A stretch of 8,744 nt of DNA, from assembly GCA_028289725.1 (NCBI GenBank), contig JANQOH010000072.1, forward strand, positions 1-8,744, in the 5' to 3' direction. This document shows, piece after piece, positions 1 to 6,725 of the stretch. Each line of letters starts with the position of its first letter. Position 1 is the stretch's first letter. The notes beneath the pieces were generated by a model. The model made no database searches. It had not been told where the DNA came from and saw only the letters and a program-made list of their open reading frames with translations. The stretch is from Alphaproteobacteria bacterium (GTDB taxonomy: Bacteria > Pseudomonadota > Alphaproteobacteria > UBA7887). The position numbers and the translations under genes are program-made.

Positions 1-432
1 ATCGCCACCGGCTTCGCCGCGTTTGCCAATGTCGATATCGGATCGGTCGAGCGCGCCGAGATCGACGGCAATCTGGAACAGAACACGTTCCTCGGCGGCG
101 TGGTGCTCAATTCCGCCCTCGGTTCCGGCGCCTTCGCGACGACAGACGTCGGCGTGGTGCGCGACACCAAGGTCGGCGGCAGCGCGACGCAGAACACTTT
201 CGTGATCGCTGGCGTCAATACGCTCGCCAACGGTGTTGCCGCGTTCGCGACGACCGAAATCGGCAAGGTGCACAATGTCGATGTCGGCGGCAATCTGAAC
301 CAGAACACCAACGTCCTCGGCGCCGTGGTCACCACCGCCAACGGCATGGCCACCACCGCCTGCAACTCGGTTGGCGTGATCGGCGAAACCGAATGCAACA
401 ATGCAGGGCTTATTGAACCGCGCCGCTTCTAA
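1..432 (+). CDS. 3' end of a 37-residue tandem-repeat protein, family unknown
   Basis: The frame is open from the first base to the TAA at 430-432. It gives 143 residues of a protein whose start lies outside the window. The whole visible part is a tandem repeat with an exact 37-residue period: Phe at 8, 45 and 82, and Gln-Asn-Thr at 27-29, 64-66 and 101-103. Each unit begins with Gly (4, 41, 78, 115) and carries a Gly just before the QNT block. The fourth unit is partial and degenerates into a tail with two cysteines (121 and 132), ending EPRRF. Composition is rich in Gly, Ala, Val, Asn and Thr with almost no Lys. Regular Gly/Asn spacing with alternating hydrophobics is what beta-solenoid or amyloid-like surface repeats look like, so an exported structural protein is a reasonable guess. 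I do not recognise a named family, and curlin repeats are much shorter. The paired cysteines could form a disulfide if the protein is exported. Confidence 0.85.
   Translation: MATGFAAFANVDIGSVERAEIDGNLEQNTFLGGVVLNSALGSGAFATTDVGVVRDTKVGGSATQNTFVIAGVNTLANGVAAFATTEIGKVHNVDVGGNLNQNTNVLGAVVTTANGMATTACNSVGVIGETECNNAGLIEPRRF
10..384 (+). repeat. Coding tandem repeats, 111-bp (37-codon) period, three full units plus a partial one
   Basis: Units lie at 10-120, 121-231 and 232-342, with a degenerate fourth from 343. The period is exactly 111 bases with no indels. The first and third units are closest: both encode a GNL-x-QNT block with near-identical DNA (GGCAATCTG, then CAGAACAC). The second unit reads GSATQNT at the same place. 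Drift between units shows old duplication held in register by protein selection. More units probably lie upstream of the window. Confidence 0.85.
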
Positions 433-457
433 ACAGAACAACATCCAACCCAAACAA

Positions 458-485
458 AAACGGCGGGGCATAAGCCCCGCCGTTT
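458..485 (+). terminator. Strong hairpin terminator after the repeat-protein gene
   Basis: A perfect 12-bp stem (AAACGGCGGGGC at 458-469 with GCCCCGCCGTTT at 474-485) closes a 4-base ATAA loop. It starts 25 bases after the stop codon at 432. On the + strand the T tract is only the three T's in the stem, followed by CGCG. On the - strand the stem runs into five T's (complement of the A run at 456-460), so it may terminate transcription in both directions. No - strand gene is visible nearby. Confidence 0.8.
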
Positions 486-591
486 CGCGTTTCCGCATCC
501 GTCGTCTCATGCGATTGATGAATGATTGTGCCGCGCGTGCGTCCTCGCCTATCGTCGTGGTCAGATTGCGTTTCAGGTCAGGGAGGGAGTC

Positions 592-1026
592 ATGGCAAAA
601 TCGGATGTGGCCCATTCCGGCCGGTGTCTGTGCGGCGCAATTACTTTTGAAACGTCAGGCAACCCGCGTTTTGTGGCCCACTGTCACTGCCAAAGTTGCC
701 GGCGCAACACCGGTTCCGCGGTCGCAACCTTTGTTGGCGTGTTAAAGGATCAATTTCATTACACCAAGGGCACGCCAAGAAATTTCGCCTCCTCGCCGGG
801 CGTCACGCGCAGCTTTTGCGGTGACTGTGGCACACCCCTCACCTACCAGGCCGATTTCTACCCCGACGAAGTGCATATCTACGTCAGCACCTTCGACCAT
901 CCGGAGGACTTCACGCCGCAACTCCACGTCTTCGTCTCGGAGGCCATTCCGTGGCTCCATATCGACGACAACCTGCCGCGCTACGCCACCACCTCCCGCG
1001 ACGCCACGCCAATTGATCGCGCCTAA
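592..1026 (+). CDS. GFA/CENP-V family zinc protein (glutathione-dependent formaldehyde-activating enzyme-like)
   Basis: This 144-residue protein has the cysteine pattern of the GFA family: C12-x-C14 in RCLCGAITF, C31-x-C33-x2-C36 in CHCQSC, and C76-x2-C79 in FCGDCG. These seven cysteines are the usual ligands for two zinc ions in the mostly beta GFA fold. Length is typical for the family. Family members were named for speeding the addition of glutathione to formaldehyde in Paracoccus, but most homologues have no proven substrate, so a specific activity is not claimed. It is probably cytoplasmic, with no signal peptide. The ATG at 592 is chosen because GGGAGGG at 581-587 is a good ribosome site. 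The frame stays open upstream to a TTG at 526, but those residues do not resemble the family. The gene stands between the 458-485 terminator and the amidohydrolase, which starts 83 bases after its stop, so the two could be co-transcribed. A second, divergent GFA-type gene is at 7526-7963. Confidence 0.88.
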   Translation: MAKSDVAHSGRCLCGAITFETSGNPRFVAHCHCQSCRRNTGSAVATFVGVLKDQFHYTKGTPRNFASSPGVTRSFCGDCGTPLTYQADFYPDEVHIYVSTFDHPEDFTPQLHVFVSEAIPWLHIDDNLPRYATTSRDATPIDRA

Positions 1027-1109
1027 CCCGCGTCTTGGCCCGGTTTTCCCGGAACGCCATCTCGGTTAAGAAAGACGGGAATTCGATTTCGCAGCGCATT
1101 GGGGGACCC

Positions 1110-2783
1110 GTGCCCTACGACCTACTCATCAAGAACGGCACCGTGATCGACGGCACCGGCGCCCCATCTTTCAAAGCTGACGTAGCGGTGAAAGACGGCC
1201 AAATCGCCGAAATCGGCCGCATATCCGACGGGGCCGACAAAGTGATCGACGCCGCCGACTGCGTCGTGGCACCGGGGTTCATCGACCCTCACACCCATTA
1301 CGATGCCCAAATTTGCTGGGATGGCGCGATCACGCCATCGTCCTGGCACGGCGTGACCAGCGCGGTGCTCGGCAATTGCGGCGTCGGCATTGCGCCATGC
1401 CTGCCGGAATCACGTGAGGTGGCGATGCGCGATCTGGTCAGCGTCGAAGCCATTGCCTACGAAGTTCTGGACGAAGGCATCACATGGGATTGGGAGACCT
1501 TTCCGCAATATCTGGACGCCGCGGCCGCGCGCAATCCGACGCTCAATCTCGCTTTCCTCGCCCCCCTCACCCCGTTCCGGCACTACGTGATGGGCGCGGA
1601 ATCGATGGAGCGCGCAGCGACCACCGAAGAAACCATTCAAATCCGTGATTTGCTTAGTGAAGCAATCGATGCCGGCGCGTTCGGATTTTCCAGCACCATC
1701 CTCAATCAGCATCTGGGCTATAAAGGTCGTCCGCTGGCCTGCCGCAACGCAAGCCGTGACGAACTCAAAGCCTATTCAAATATCTTGAAGCAAAGAGGCA
1801 AGGGCGCGATCGAAGTGGCGCTGACCCGCCAGATCGGCGTGCTCGACGAAGACCAGTGCGACCTACTCGACTTCCTCTTGGATGAGAGCGGCCGGCCGGT
1901 CACCTTCATCGCCCTGTTCGACCGCGACGATATTCCCGAAGCCGTGCGAGACACGCTGCGGCGCGCCGCGCCGATGATTAAGAAGGGCGCACGCCCGCAA
2001 ACCTCGCCGCTGCCGCTGACGCGCGAAATCAACATGCGCAACCCGTTCTCATTTGCCGCCTATCCATCGTGGAAGCGCATCTTCGAGGACAAGTCCCTCG
2101 ACGCGCAAAAAGCAGCCTATGCCGACCCGAATTTCCGTAATGCCTTTCGCGGCGACCTTGAGAGAAAGATCACCATCAGCAATTGGGACCGGATCCGCCT
2201 GCACGAGACCCAGAACCCGGAGCTCAAACGGCTTGAAGGCCACACGGTCACCGAAATCGCCCGCATGGACGGCAAGGACGAGGTCGATGGCTTCCTCGAC
2301 GTCGTGATCGCCGACAATCTTGCTTGCGAATTCACTGTTTCGTCGTTCAACACGCGTCCCGACCGTATGCAGGAACTGCTCAACAACGAAAGCATCCTGA
2401 TCGGCCTCGGCGACGGCGGCGCGCATCTCGATATGCTGTGCGACTCGGGCTACCCGACCTATCTGCTCGGCACTTGGGTGCGCGAACGCCAAGCGATCAC
2501 GCCAGAGGAAGGCGTGCGTCGCCTCACCTCCGACCCCGCCGACTTCTTCGGCATCACCGACCGCGGCCGCCTCAAAGAAGGCCTCGCCGCCGACATCTGC
2601 GTCTACGACCCGGAGACCATCGGCTCATCCAACCGCGGCGAGCGCCGCTTCGACCTGCCCGGCGGCGGCAAGCGCATGGTCATGCCGTCACGCGGCATTC
2701 AACACACCATCGTCAACGGCACCCAAGTCTACGCCGACGGCGCCCTAACGGGGGACGTGGGTGGTGAGGTGCTCAGGTCGTGA
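1110..2783 (+). CDS. N-acyl-D-amino-acid deacylase-like amidohydrolase
   Basis: This 557-residue protein belongs to the amidohydrolase superfamily, D-aminoacylase-related branch, whose members hydrolyse N-acyl groups from D-amino acids or similar amides. The N-terminal strand (YDLLIKNGTVIDGTG, residues 3-17) is the family's opening. The metal motif is H61-x-H63 in GFIDPHTHYD. C90 in GNCGVGIAPC matches the metal-bridging cysteine of D-aminoacylase. D435 in GDGGAH matches the catalytic base. The SHxR and ISHxK histidines that hold the second metal in Alcaligenes D-aminoacylase are not visible. The equivalent stretches read GAIEVALTR and RPQTSPLPL, typical of a longer subgroup probably using one metal. 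The substrate is unknown. The GTG at 1110 is preferred because the family motif starts right after it and GGGGGA lies at 1101-1106, although spacing is tight. A TTG at 1035 would add 25 residues with no family resemblance. It is soluble and probably cytoplasmic. Confidence 0.88.
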   Translation: MPYDLLIKNGTVIDGTGAPSFKADVAVKDGQIAEIGRISDGADKVIDAADCVVAPGFIDPHTHYDAQICWDGAITPSSWHGVTSAVLGNCGVGIAPCLPESREVAMRDLVSVEAIAYEVLDEGITWDWETFPQYLDAAAARNPTLNLAFLAPLTPFRHYVMGAESMERAATTEETIQIRDLLSEAIDAGAFGFSSTILNQHLGYKGRPLACRNASRDELKAYSNILKQRGKGAIEVALTRQIGVLDEDQCDLLDFLLDESGRPVTFIALFDRDDIPEAVRDTLRRAAPMIKKGARPQTSPLPLTREINMRNPFSFAAYPSWKRIFEDKSLDAQKAAYADPNFRNAFRGDLERKITISNWDRIRLHETQNPELKRLEGHTVTEIARMDGKDEVDGFLDVVIADNLACEFTVSSFNTRPDRMQELLNNESILIGLGDGGAHLDMLCDSGYPTYLLGTWVRERQAITPEEGVRRLTSDPADFFGITDRGRLKEGLAADICVYDPETIGSSNRGERRFDLPGGGKRMVMPSRGIQHTIVNGTQVYADGALTGDVGGEVLRS

Positions 2784-2817
2784 CACGCCAATTCAGGACC
2801 ACCCGACCAAATCCCGA

Positions 2818-2848
2818 TTGACCTGGCCGCGCGTTCTCGCCATCTAAG
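2818..2848 (+). promoter_or_regulatory. Weak candidate promoter for the sodium channel gene
   Basis: TTGACC at 2818-2823 is a five-of-six match to a -35 box. TCTAAG at 2843-2848 matches four of six -10 positions at a long 19-base spacing. This would start RNA about 25 bases before the GTG at 2881. The amidohydrolase stop is 97 bases upstream of that GTG, so an own promoter is plausible, but the spacing makes the call weak. Confidence 0.25.
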
Positions 2849-2880
2849 CGACGCGTAGACTGTGGCAAGGAGCGGCGGGC

Positions 2881-3729
2881 GTGTTGGACAGCGGCGACGA
2901 CAGCAAACTTCGGAAAATTTCGCCACGGCAAGGCGGCGCACTCGGCAAAGTCCAGGGTGTCCTCGAGTCGGCGCCGTTTCAGCGATCAATTACCGCAATC
3001 ATCGTCGTCAACGCGATCACCCTCGGCCTTGAAACGAGCCAATGGGCGATGAGCCACTTCGGTGGCTTTCTGAAGACGCTCGACACGGCCATTCTGACGA
3101 TCTTTGTTGTAGAGCTGCTCACGAAACTTGTCGTCTACCGCACGCGCTTTCATCGCGACCCCTGGAACCTGTTCGATGCCTTCGTCGTCGGCGTCGCGCT
3201 GATCCCGACCACCGGCGGCCTGTCGGTGCTGCGCGCGCTGCGCGTGCTTCGCGTGTTGCGCCTGGTGTCCACGGTCGCCTCGATGCGCCGGGTGGTCGAC
3301 GCGCTTTTGCGCGTGATCCCCGGCATGGGGTCGATCATCGCGCTGCTCGCGCTGGTCTATTACGTGTTCTCGGTGATGGCGACCAAGCTGTTCGGCGCCA
3401 CATTCCCGCAATGGTTCGGCACGATTGGCGAGAGCGCGTATTCGCTTTTCCAAATCATGACGCTCGAAAGCTGGTCGATGGGCATCGTCCGACCGGTGAT
3501 GGAGACGCATCCCCTCGCCTGGGCTTTTTTCGTGCCCTTCATCCTGCTCACCTCATTCACCGTTCTGAACCTATTCATCGGCATCATTGTCGACGCCATG
3601 CAAACGGAACACGCCGAAGAGCAGGAAGCCGAACGCCAGGAGGACCGCGCCGATGCTCAGCGGATTCTCTCGGAAGTCCGGGCGCTCCGCGCCGAACTGG
3701 CCGAACTGAAGCGCGCGCAGAGCGGCTAG
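2881..3729 (+). CDS. Single-domain voltage-gated sodium channel (NaChBac/NavAb type)
   Basis: This 282-residue inner-membrane protein would assemble as a homotetramer to conduct Na+ on depolarisation. All parts of a BacNav subunit are present. S1 is around 36-55 (IVVNAITLGLETS). S2 is around 66-86 with charge-transfer Glu78. S3 is around 96-109 with Asp99. S4 is around 114-129 with gating arginines 118, 121, 124 and 127 at three-residue steps. S5 is around 150-172. The pore helix and filter TLESWSM are at 194-200, with Glu196 the selectivity ring. S6 is around 213-240 with Asn230 and the NaChBac-like FIG at 232-234. The C-terminus (243-280) is an acidic neck followed by a leucine-spaced coiled coil (ILSEVRALRAELAELK), as in channels whose tail tetramerises. 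The filter is identical to the sodium-selective one, unlike Ca2+-selective engineered forms with extra Asp. The start is GTG with AAGGAG at 2867-2872, eight bases upstream. A cytoplasmic N-terminus of about 30 residues is also normal. It has no functional partner in the neighbourhood. Confidence 0.95.
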   Translation: MLDSGDDSKLRKISPRQGGALGKVQGVLESAPFQRSITAIIVVNAITLGLETSQWAMSHFGGFLKTLDTAILTIFVVELLTKLVVYRTRFHRDPWNLFDAFVVGVALIPTTGGLSVLRALRVLRVLRLVSTVASMRRVVDALLRVIPGMGSIIALLALVYYVFSVMATKLFGATFPQWFGTIGESAYSLFQIMTLESWSMGIVRPVMETHPLAWAFFVPFILLTSFTVLNLFIGIIVDAMQTEHAEEQEAERQEDRADAQRILSEVRALRAELAELKRAQSG

Positions 3730-3824
3730 GCGCATTCGCGGCCCCAACGAACCGAGCGAATATGGTACGATTTCCGTCGCAGAATTGAGCTGACGACGAA
3801 TATCCGACGCGTGAGGAGGCCGAC

Positions 3825-4673
3825 ATGGCTCTCGAAATCCGTCCATTGAGCGAAGCGATGGGCGCCGAAGTAACTGGCGCCGATTTCTCCAAACCCTTGG
3901 ATGCGGCCGATGTTGAGGCGCTGAACCAAGCCTTTCTCGACCACCACTTGCTGTGTCTGCGCGGCAAACCCTTGTCGGCGCGTGAACTCCTCGATGTTGC
4001 GTGCTATTTCGGAACGCCGCATGCTGAGACGACGCGCAGTCATTGGGTCGATGGCGTGCCCGAGATCTCGAAATTGGTCAGCACCTACGAAAAACCAGAG
4101 GACAAGCCGGCCGATCCGCGCATGAACCGCCGCACGGGCTGGCACACCGACCATTCGTTTAAGGAGATCCCGCCCAAGGCGACGCTGTTGCATGGCCACG
4201 AAATACCATCATCGGCCGGCCACACCCGGTTCTGTAACGCCGAGAGAGCTTACGCGGACTTGCCCGAAGCCACCAAACAAAGACTCGAAGGCCTGCAGGC
4301 GGTCCACAGCTACGATACCATGCGCACGCCGGCCCGGGCGATCGCGCGCACGGCGGAAGAAGTGGCGGAAACCCCCGACGTCGTCCACCCGCTGATCCGC
4401 ACGCATAGCGAAACCGGGCGCAAGACCATTTATTTCAATTCGAACCGAACCGATCGCATCGTCGGGCTCGAGCGCGCGGAGAGTGATGAACTGCTCGACG
4501 CGATCCACGAGCACATGACCCAACCACAATACCGCTACGACCATGAATGGCGCGTCGGCGATATTGTCGTCTGGGACAATTGCAGCCTGGTCCATTCGGT
4601 CAATGTCGACTACCCGATCGGCGAACCGCGCATCCACCTGCGTACGCTGATCGAAGGCACGCGCCCGATATAA
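3825..4673 (+). CDS. TauD/TfdA family Fe(II)/2-oxoglutarate-dependent dioxygenase
   Basis: This 282-residue enzyme is the usual length for TauD/TfdA proteins, which couple 2-oxoglutarate decarboxylation to hydroxylation of a substrate, often a sulfonate or an aryloxy acid. The iron triad is visible: H107-x-D109 in WHTDHSF and the distal H257 in NCSLVHSV. R273 in HLRTLIEG is the expected 2-oxoglutarate carboxylate anchor. The N-terminal segment IRPLSEAMGAEVTGADF is a family hallmark. The substrate cannot be read from the sequence. GAGGAGG at 3813-3819, five bases before the ATG, is a strong ribosome site. In the 95-base gap after the channel gene, TGGTACGAT at 3763-3771 resembles an extended -10 element but has no matching -35, so the promoter is uncertain. 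The TetR-type gene follows after 88 bases on the same strand, and a Rieske oxygenase lies beyond it, suggesting a shared oxidative catabolic role. Cytoplasmic, with no signal peptide. Confidence 0.93.
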   Translation: MALEIRPLSEAMGAEVTGADFSKPLDAADVEALNQAFLDHHLLCLRGKPLSARELLDVACYFGTPHAETTRSHWVDGVPEISKLVSTYEKPEDKPADPRMNRRTGWHTDHSFKEIPPKATLLHGHEIPSSAGHTRFCNAERAYADLPEATKQRLEGLQAVHSYDTMRTPARAIARTAEEVAETPDVVHPLIRTHSETGRKTIYFNSNRTDRIVGLERAESDELLDAIHEHMTQPQYRYDHEWRVGDIVVWDNCSLVHSVNVDYPIGEPRIHLRTLIEGTRPI

Positions 4674-4719
4674 GCAGGCATCAGACCAGCGAACCCATAC
4701 CACCCCAACCTGCGACGGT

Positions 4720-4737
4720 ACCGATGCCAAATTCGGT
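4720..4737. promoter_or_regulatory. Operator-like dyad upstream of the TetR-type gene
   Basis: ACCGA at 4720-4724 and TCGGT at 4733-4737 form an inverted repeat with an 8-base centre, 24 bases before the regulator's ATG. A second overlapping inverted pair, CCGATG at 4721-4726 and CATCGG at 4742-4747, shares the left arm. TetR-family proteins bind dyads of about this size and often repress their own gene, so this is a candidate autoregulatory site. Arms are short and could occur by chance in GC-rich DNA. Confidence 0.3.
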
Positions 4738-4761
4738 CGTACATCGGCTTGACCTAATCTG

Positions 4762-5346
4762 ATGGGACGACCGAGCTTAAAGGAACAGCGGTCAGCGGAG
4801 ATTCTCGATGCGTTCGCGCGGTGCGTCGCCCGGTTTGGCATCGAAGGATCGACACTCGAACGCATCGCGGAAGAAGCTGGCGTCAAGCGCACAATTTTGC
4901 GGCACTACATCGGCAATCGCGAGGCATTGGTTGACGCACTCGGCGCGCGTATCGAACGCGAATACTTGGCGGAGACCGAGGCCCTGTTTCAAGCGCTTCC
5001 GGAAACCGACCGGATCGACACGTTGCTCCGCTACCTGTTTGATCCGACGTATTATGCGGATTTGGAGGGGGCGGCCGTCGCCCAAGCGTTGATCTCTTCC
5101 GCCGACACTTATCCCGACATCGCGGAGCGCATGCGGGGCTGGATCAAACGCTTCGACGATCTCCTGGCGGCCGAACTCGCGCGGGCCTACCCAAAGGCGG
5201 ACAAAGCGGATGTGCGCGCCGCCTCGTTTAGCGTCATGAGCCTTTATTTCAACGTCTCGACGCTCGCACCCTTGGCGCTACCCAAGCGCTACAATGATGC
5301 GGCACTGCGCGGCGCTGAGAAACTGATCCGAAGCCTCGCCGGGTAA
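4762..5346 (+). CDS. TetR/AcrR family transcriptional regulator
   Basis: This 194-residue protein is a typical TetR-family length. The N-terminal DNA-binding domain is clear: a first helix with RSAEILDAFARCVARFG (10-26), then the helix-turn-helix STLERIAEEAGVKRTILRHYIGN (30-52) leading to REAL. The remaining residues (about 60-194) are a divergent helical ligand-binding and dimerisation domain, so the inducer cannot be guessed. Such proteins are usually repressors released by a small molecule. The ATG at 4762 gives the standard MGRPSLKEQR opening. There is no convincing Shine-Dalgarno before it (CCTAATCTG), so translation is probably weak, which suits a repressor. It is placed between the TfdA-type dioxygenase (88 bases upstream, same strand) and the convergent Rieske gene (24 bases between stops), making either or both plausible targets. 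Confidence 0.93.
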   Translation: MGRPSLKEQRSAEILDAFARCVARFGIEGSTLERIAEEAGVKRTILRHYIGNREALVDALGARIEREYLAETEALFQALPETDRIDTLLRYLFDPTYYADLEGAAVAQALISSADTYPDIAERMRGWIKRFDDLLAAELARAYPKADKADVRAASFSVMSLYFNVSTLAPLALPKRYNDAALRGAEKLIRSLAG

Positions 5347-5370
5347 GTCAACATTTGAGGTTCCACCGAG

Positions 5371-6585
5371 TCACTCGGCCGCGTCGCTCAAGCCCGCTTC
5401 GGGAAGAAATTCAAGCAAGCTCTCCTGAAAAAATTGGATCGCGGCTTCTCCACCCGCCCCCTTTGCTAATCTTCCGATCGAAAAGGCCGGTGATCTCAGG
5501 CCGCGCTGAACCTTCTCGCAAATCCATACGTCTTCCGTCTGAAAATCGCCAGTTTCCGAAGGATGTTGCGTCCAATGCGATGATTTCACGCGGCCAGTCG
5601 CCGGGTCGTAACCGGGAATCGCCGACAAGGAGCCAACGTCGGAGAAGTCGCCGTCAGGCGTCCAGTTGCGCACCCGCAGCAATGTTGTTTCGGCATCGAG
5701 CGGTTCGAGAACCGAAACCGACACCGAATAAGGCGTCGGCAAAATAATTGTCGTCGGAAAAAGCATGTAGACGCCGGCATAACCGGGCGTTTCGGCGCCT
5801 TTGGCTTTTTTCGCGCCGGATTTCTCCAAATAGCGCTCAACCATGGGCGGGAGGCGATTCCTCGAACCGTCCTCCTCGATGGCGTACCAGACCAAATGGC
5901 AGCCATAAGGCTCCCAAACGTTACCGTCCGCCGTCGGGCCGCCAAGGGTGTTCTTGTGCAAATAGGCCAAATGATACCCGTCGACCGCGTTCTCGAAGAA
6001 CACTTTCCAATTGCACTTCATTTCATAGACGATTTCGGGGCCCGCCGCCTTCAGATTGGAATTCTGCAGATCGTGCGGCCAGGCAATCTCCGGAACATTC
6101 GTTAGCCAGGCATCGAAACTTTCTCGCGGTTTCGGCGAGGGATGAATGAATACTAAGTCCTTGAACACACCGATAGACGCCGGGCGCAATCCATGTGCCG
6201 CCTTATCAAGGTCGGCGAAGCACGTGGTCTGACACGGCACACCCCGCAACCCGCCATCTAGTGTGTAGGTCCAAGCGTGGTAAGGGCAGACGATGTTCTT
6301 GCCCACATTGCCGTGGTCGCTCAGTAGTTCCGCGCCGCGATGCCGGCACACATTGTGGAACCCGCGCAAGGTACCATCGTGCCCTTTGACCACTGCCAAA
6401 GGATAGTGGCCGACCTGAACGGTTCGATAGTCGCCGGGTTGCACGAAATCGGACACTGCGCCCACGAAGGCCCAGTTCGCGCCGAACACGTGTGTCCGCT
6501 CCTGTTCAAGCCATTCGTTTGAAAAATAGGCGTGGCGCGGCAAGCGTTGAATAGGCTCCGCCGGAAGTGATCGTGTCTTGGTCAT
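5371..6585 (-). CDS. Rieske non-heme iron ring-hydroxylating oxygenase, alpha subunit
   Basis: This 404-residue protein has both domains of an aromatic ring-hydroxylating oxygenase large subunit. The N-terminal Rieske [2Fe-2S] ligands are C80-x-H82 (VCRHRGAELL) and C100-x2-H103 (CPYHAWTY). The C-terminal catalytic domain carries H205 and H210 in the motif ENAVDGYHLAYLH, with D202 as the expected electron bridge between Rieske centre and iron, and D352 (EDVWICEKVQRG) as the likely third iron ligand. Members oxygenate aromatics or demethylate quaternary amines, taking electrons from a reductase. No beta subunit, ferredoxin or reductase is in the window, so the oligomer type and substrate stay open. 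On the - strand, AGGAG (positions 6594-6598) sits eight bases before the ATG at 6583-6585. The gene runs convergently toward the TetR-type gene and divergently from the small membrane protein, sharing an AT-rich promoter region. Confidence 0.94.
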   Translation of the reverse strand: MTKTRSLPAEPIQRLPRHAYFSNEWLEQERTHVFGANWAFVGAVSDFVQPGDYRTVQVGHYPLAVVKGHDGTLRGFHNVCRHRGAELLSDHGNVGKNIVCPYHAWTYTLDGGLRGVPCQTTCFADLDKAAHGLRPASIGVFKDLVFIHPSPKPRESFDAWLTNVPEIAWPHDLQNSNLKAAGPEIVYEMKCNWKVFFENAVDGYHLAYLHKNTLGGPTADGNVWEPYGCHLVWYAIEEDGSRNRLPPMVERYLEKSGAKKAKGAETPGYAGVYMLFPTTIILPTPYSVSVSVLEPLDAETTLLRVRNWTPDGDFSDVGSLSAIPGYDPATGRVKSSHWTQHPSETGDFQTEDVWICEKVQRGLRSPAFSIGRLAKGAGGEAAIQFFQESLLEFLPEAGLSDAAE

Positions 6586-6693
6586 GCGTCGCGCTCCTCA
6601 TGAAATTGGTGTCCGCCAGATGGGCCCTTGCCCTTCCGTGCAGATGCTGGGTGCCCGTGACGCCTTAGGTGGGAGAGCATAAATAGATTTTCA

Positions 6694-6723
6694 ATATTGA
6701 CAATTAAAATTCCGAGCTGTCAA
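6694..6723 (-). promoter_or_regulatory. Possible promoter for the Rieske oxygenase gene
   Basis: Read on the - strand, TTGACA (complement of 6718-6723) is a perfect -35 box. At 18-base spacing CAATAT (6694-6699) is a modest -10 match, three of six. It faces and overlaps the + strand promoter. RNA from here would carry a leader of about 100 bases before the ATG at 6585. The AT-rich stretch also allows other -10 choices nearer the gene, such as TATTTA at 6680-6685 read in reverse. Confidence 0.3.
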
Positions 6724-6725
6724 AT
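6697..6725 (+). promoter_or_regulatory. Candidate sigma-70-type promoter for the small membrane protein/DUF2141 unit
   Basis: TTGACA at 6697-6702 is a perfect -35 box, followed after 17 bases by TCAAAT at 6720-6725, a four-of-six match to TATAAT. RNA would start near 6732, about 38 bases before the ATG at 6770. The surrounding 6680-6728 stretch is the most AT-rich in the window. It also contains the perfect palindrome TCAATATTGA (6691-6700) and a direct repeat AAATTCC (6707-6713 and 6722-6728), which could be protein-binding sites. The rest of the 6586-6769 gap shows no further structure that I can support. Confidence 0.5.

Noticed and set aside
10..384. CRISPR-like direct repeats
   Set aside because: The 111-base period is in frame, has no conserved repeat/spacer division, and is explained by protein repeats.
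1..432. Curli-type (curlin repeat) amyloid subunit
   Set aside because: The Gln/Asn-rich block looks similar, but the 37-residue period and motif spacing do not match the roughly 20-residue curlin repeat.
526..591. Upstream TTG start for the first GFA gene
   Set aside because: The extra 22 residues do not fit the family, and the good ribosome site at 581-587 points to the ATG at 592.
1035..1109. Upstream TTG start for the amidohydrolase
   Set aside because: The family's N-terminal strand begins immediately after the GTG at 1110, and the added 25 residues look non-coding.
2324..2767. 147-codon + strand frame in the amidohydrolase gene
   Set aside because: Very Arg/His-rich shadow sequence within the conserved D435 region of the real gene.
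3042..3788. 248-codon open frame on the + strand inside the channel gene
   Set aside because: It is a shifted-frame shadow in GC-rich DNA, rich in Arg, Ala and His with no domain. The overlapping sodium channel is unmistakable.
4209..4892. 227-codon - strand frame across the dioxygenase end and TetR start
   Set aside because: It covers two well-supported + strand genes and has no recognisable domain.
5366..5378. CCGAG-TCA-CTCGG hairpin between the convergent TetR and Rieske genes as a terminator
   Set aside because: The stem is only 5 bp, it overlaps the Rieske stop codon and end of the coding sequence, and it has no T tract.
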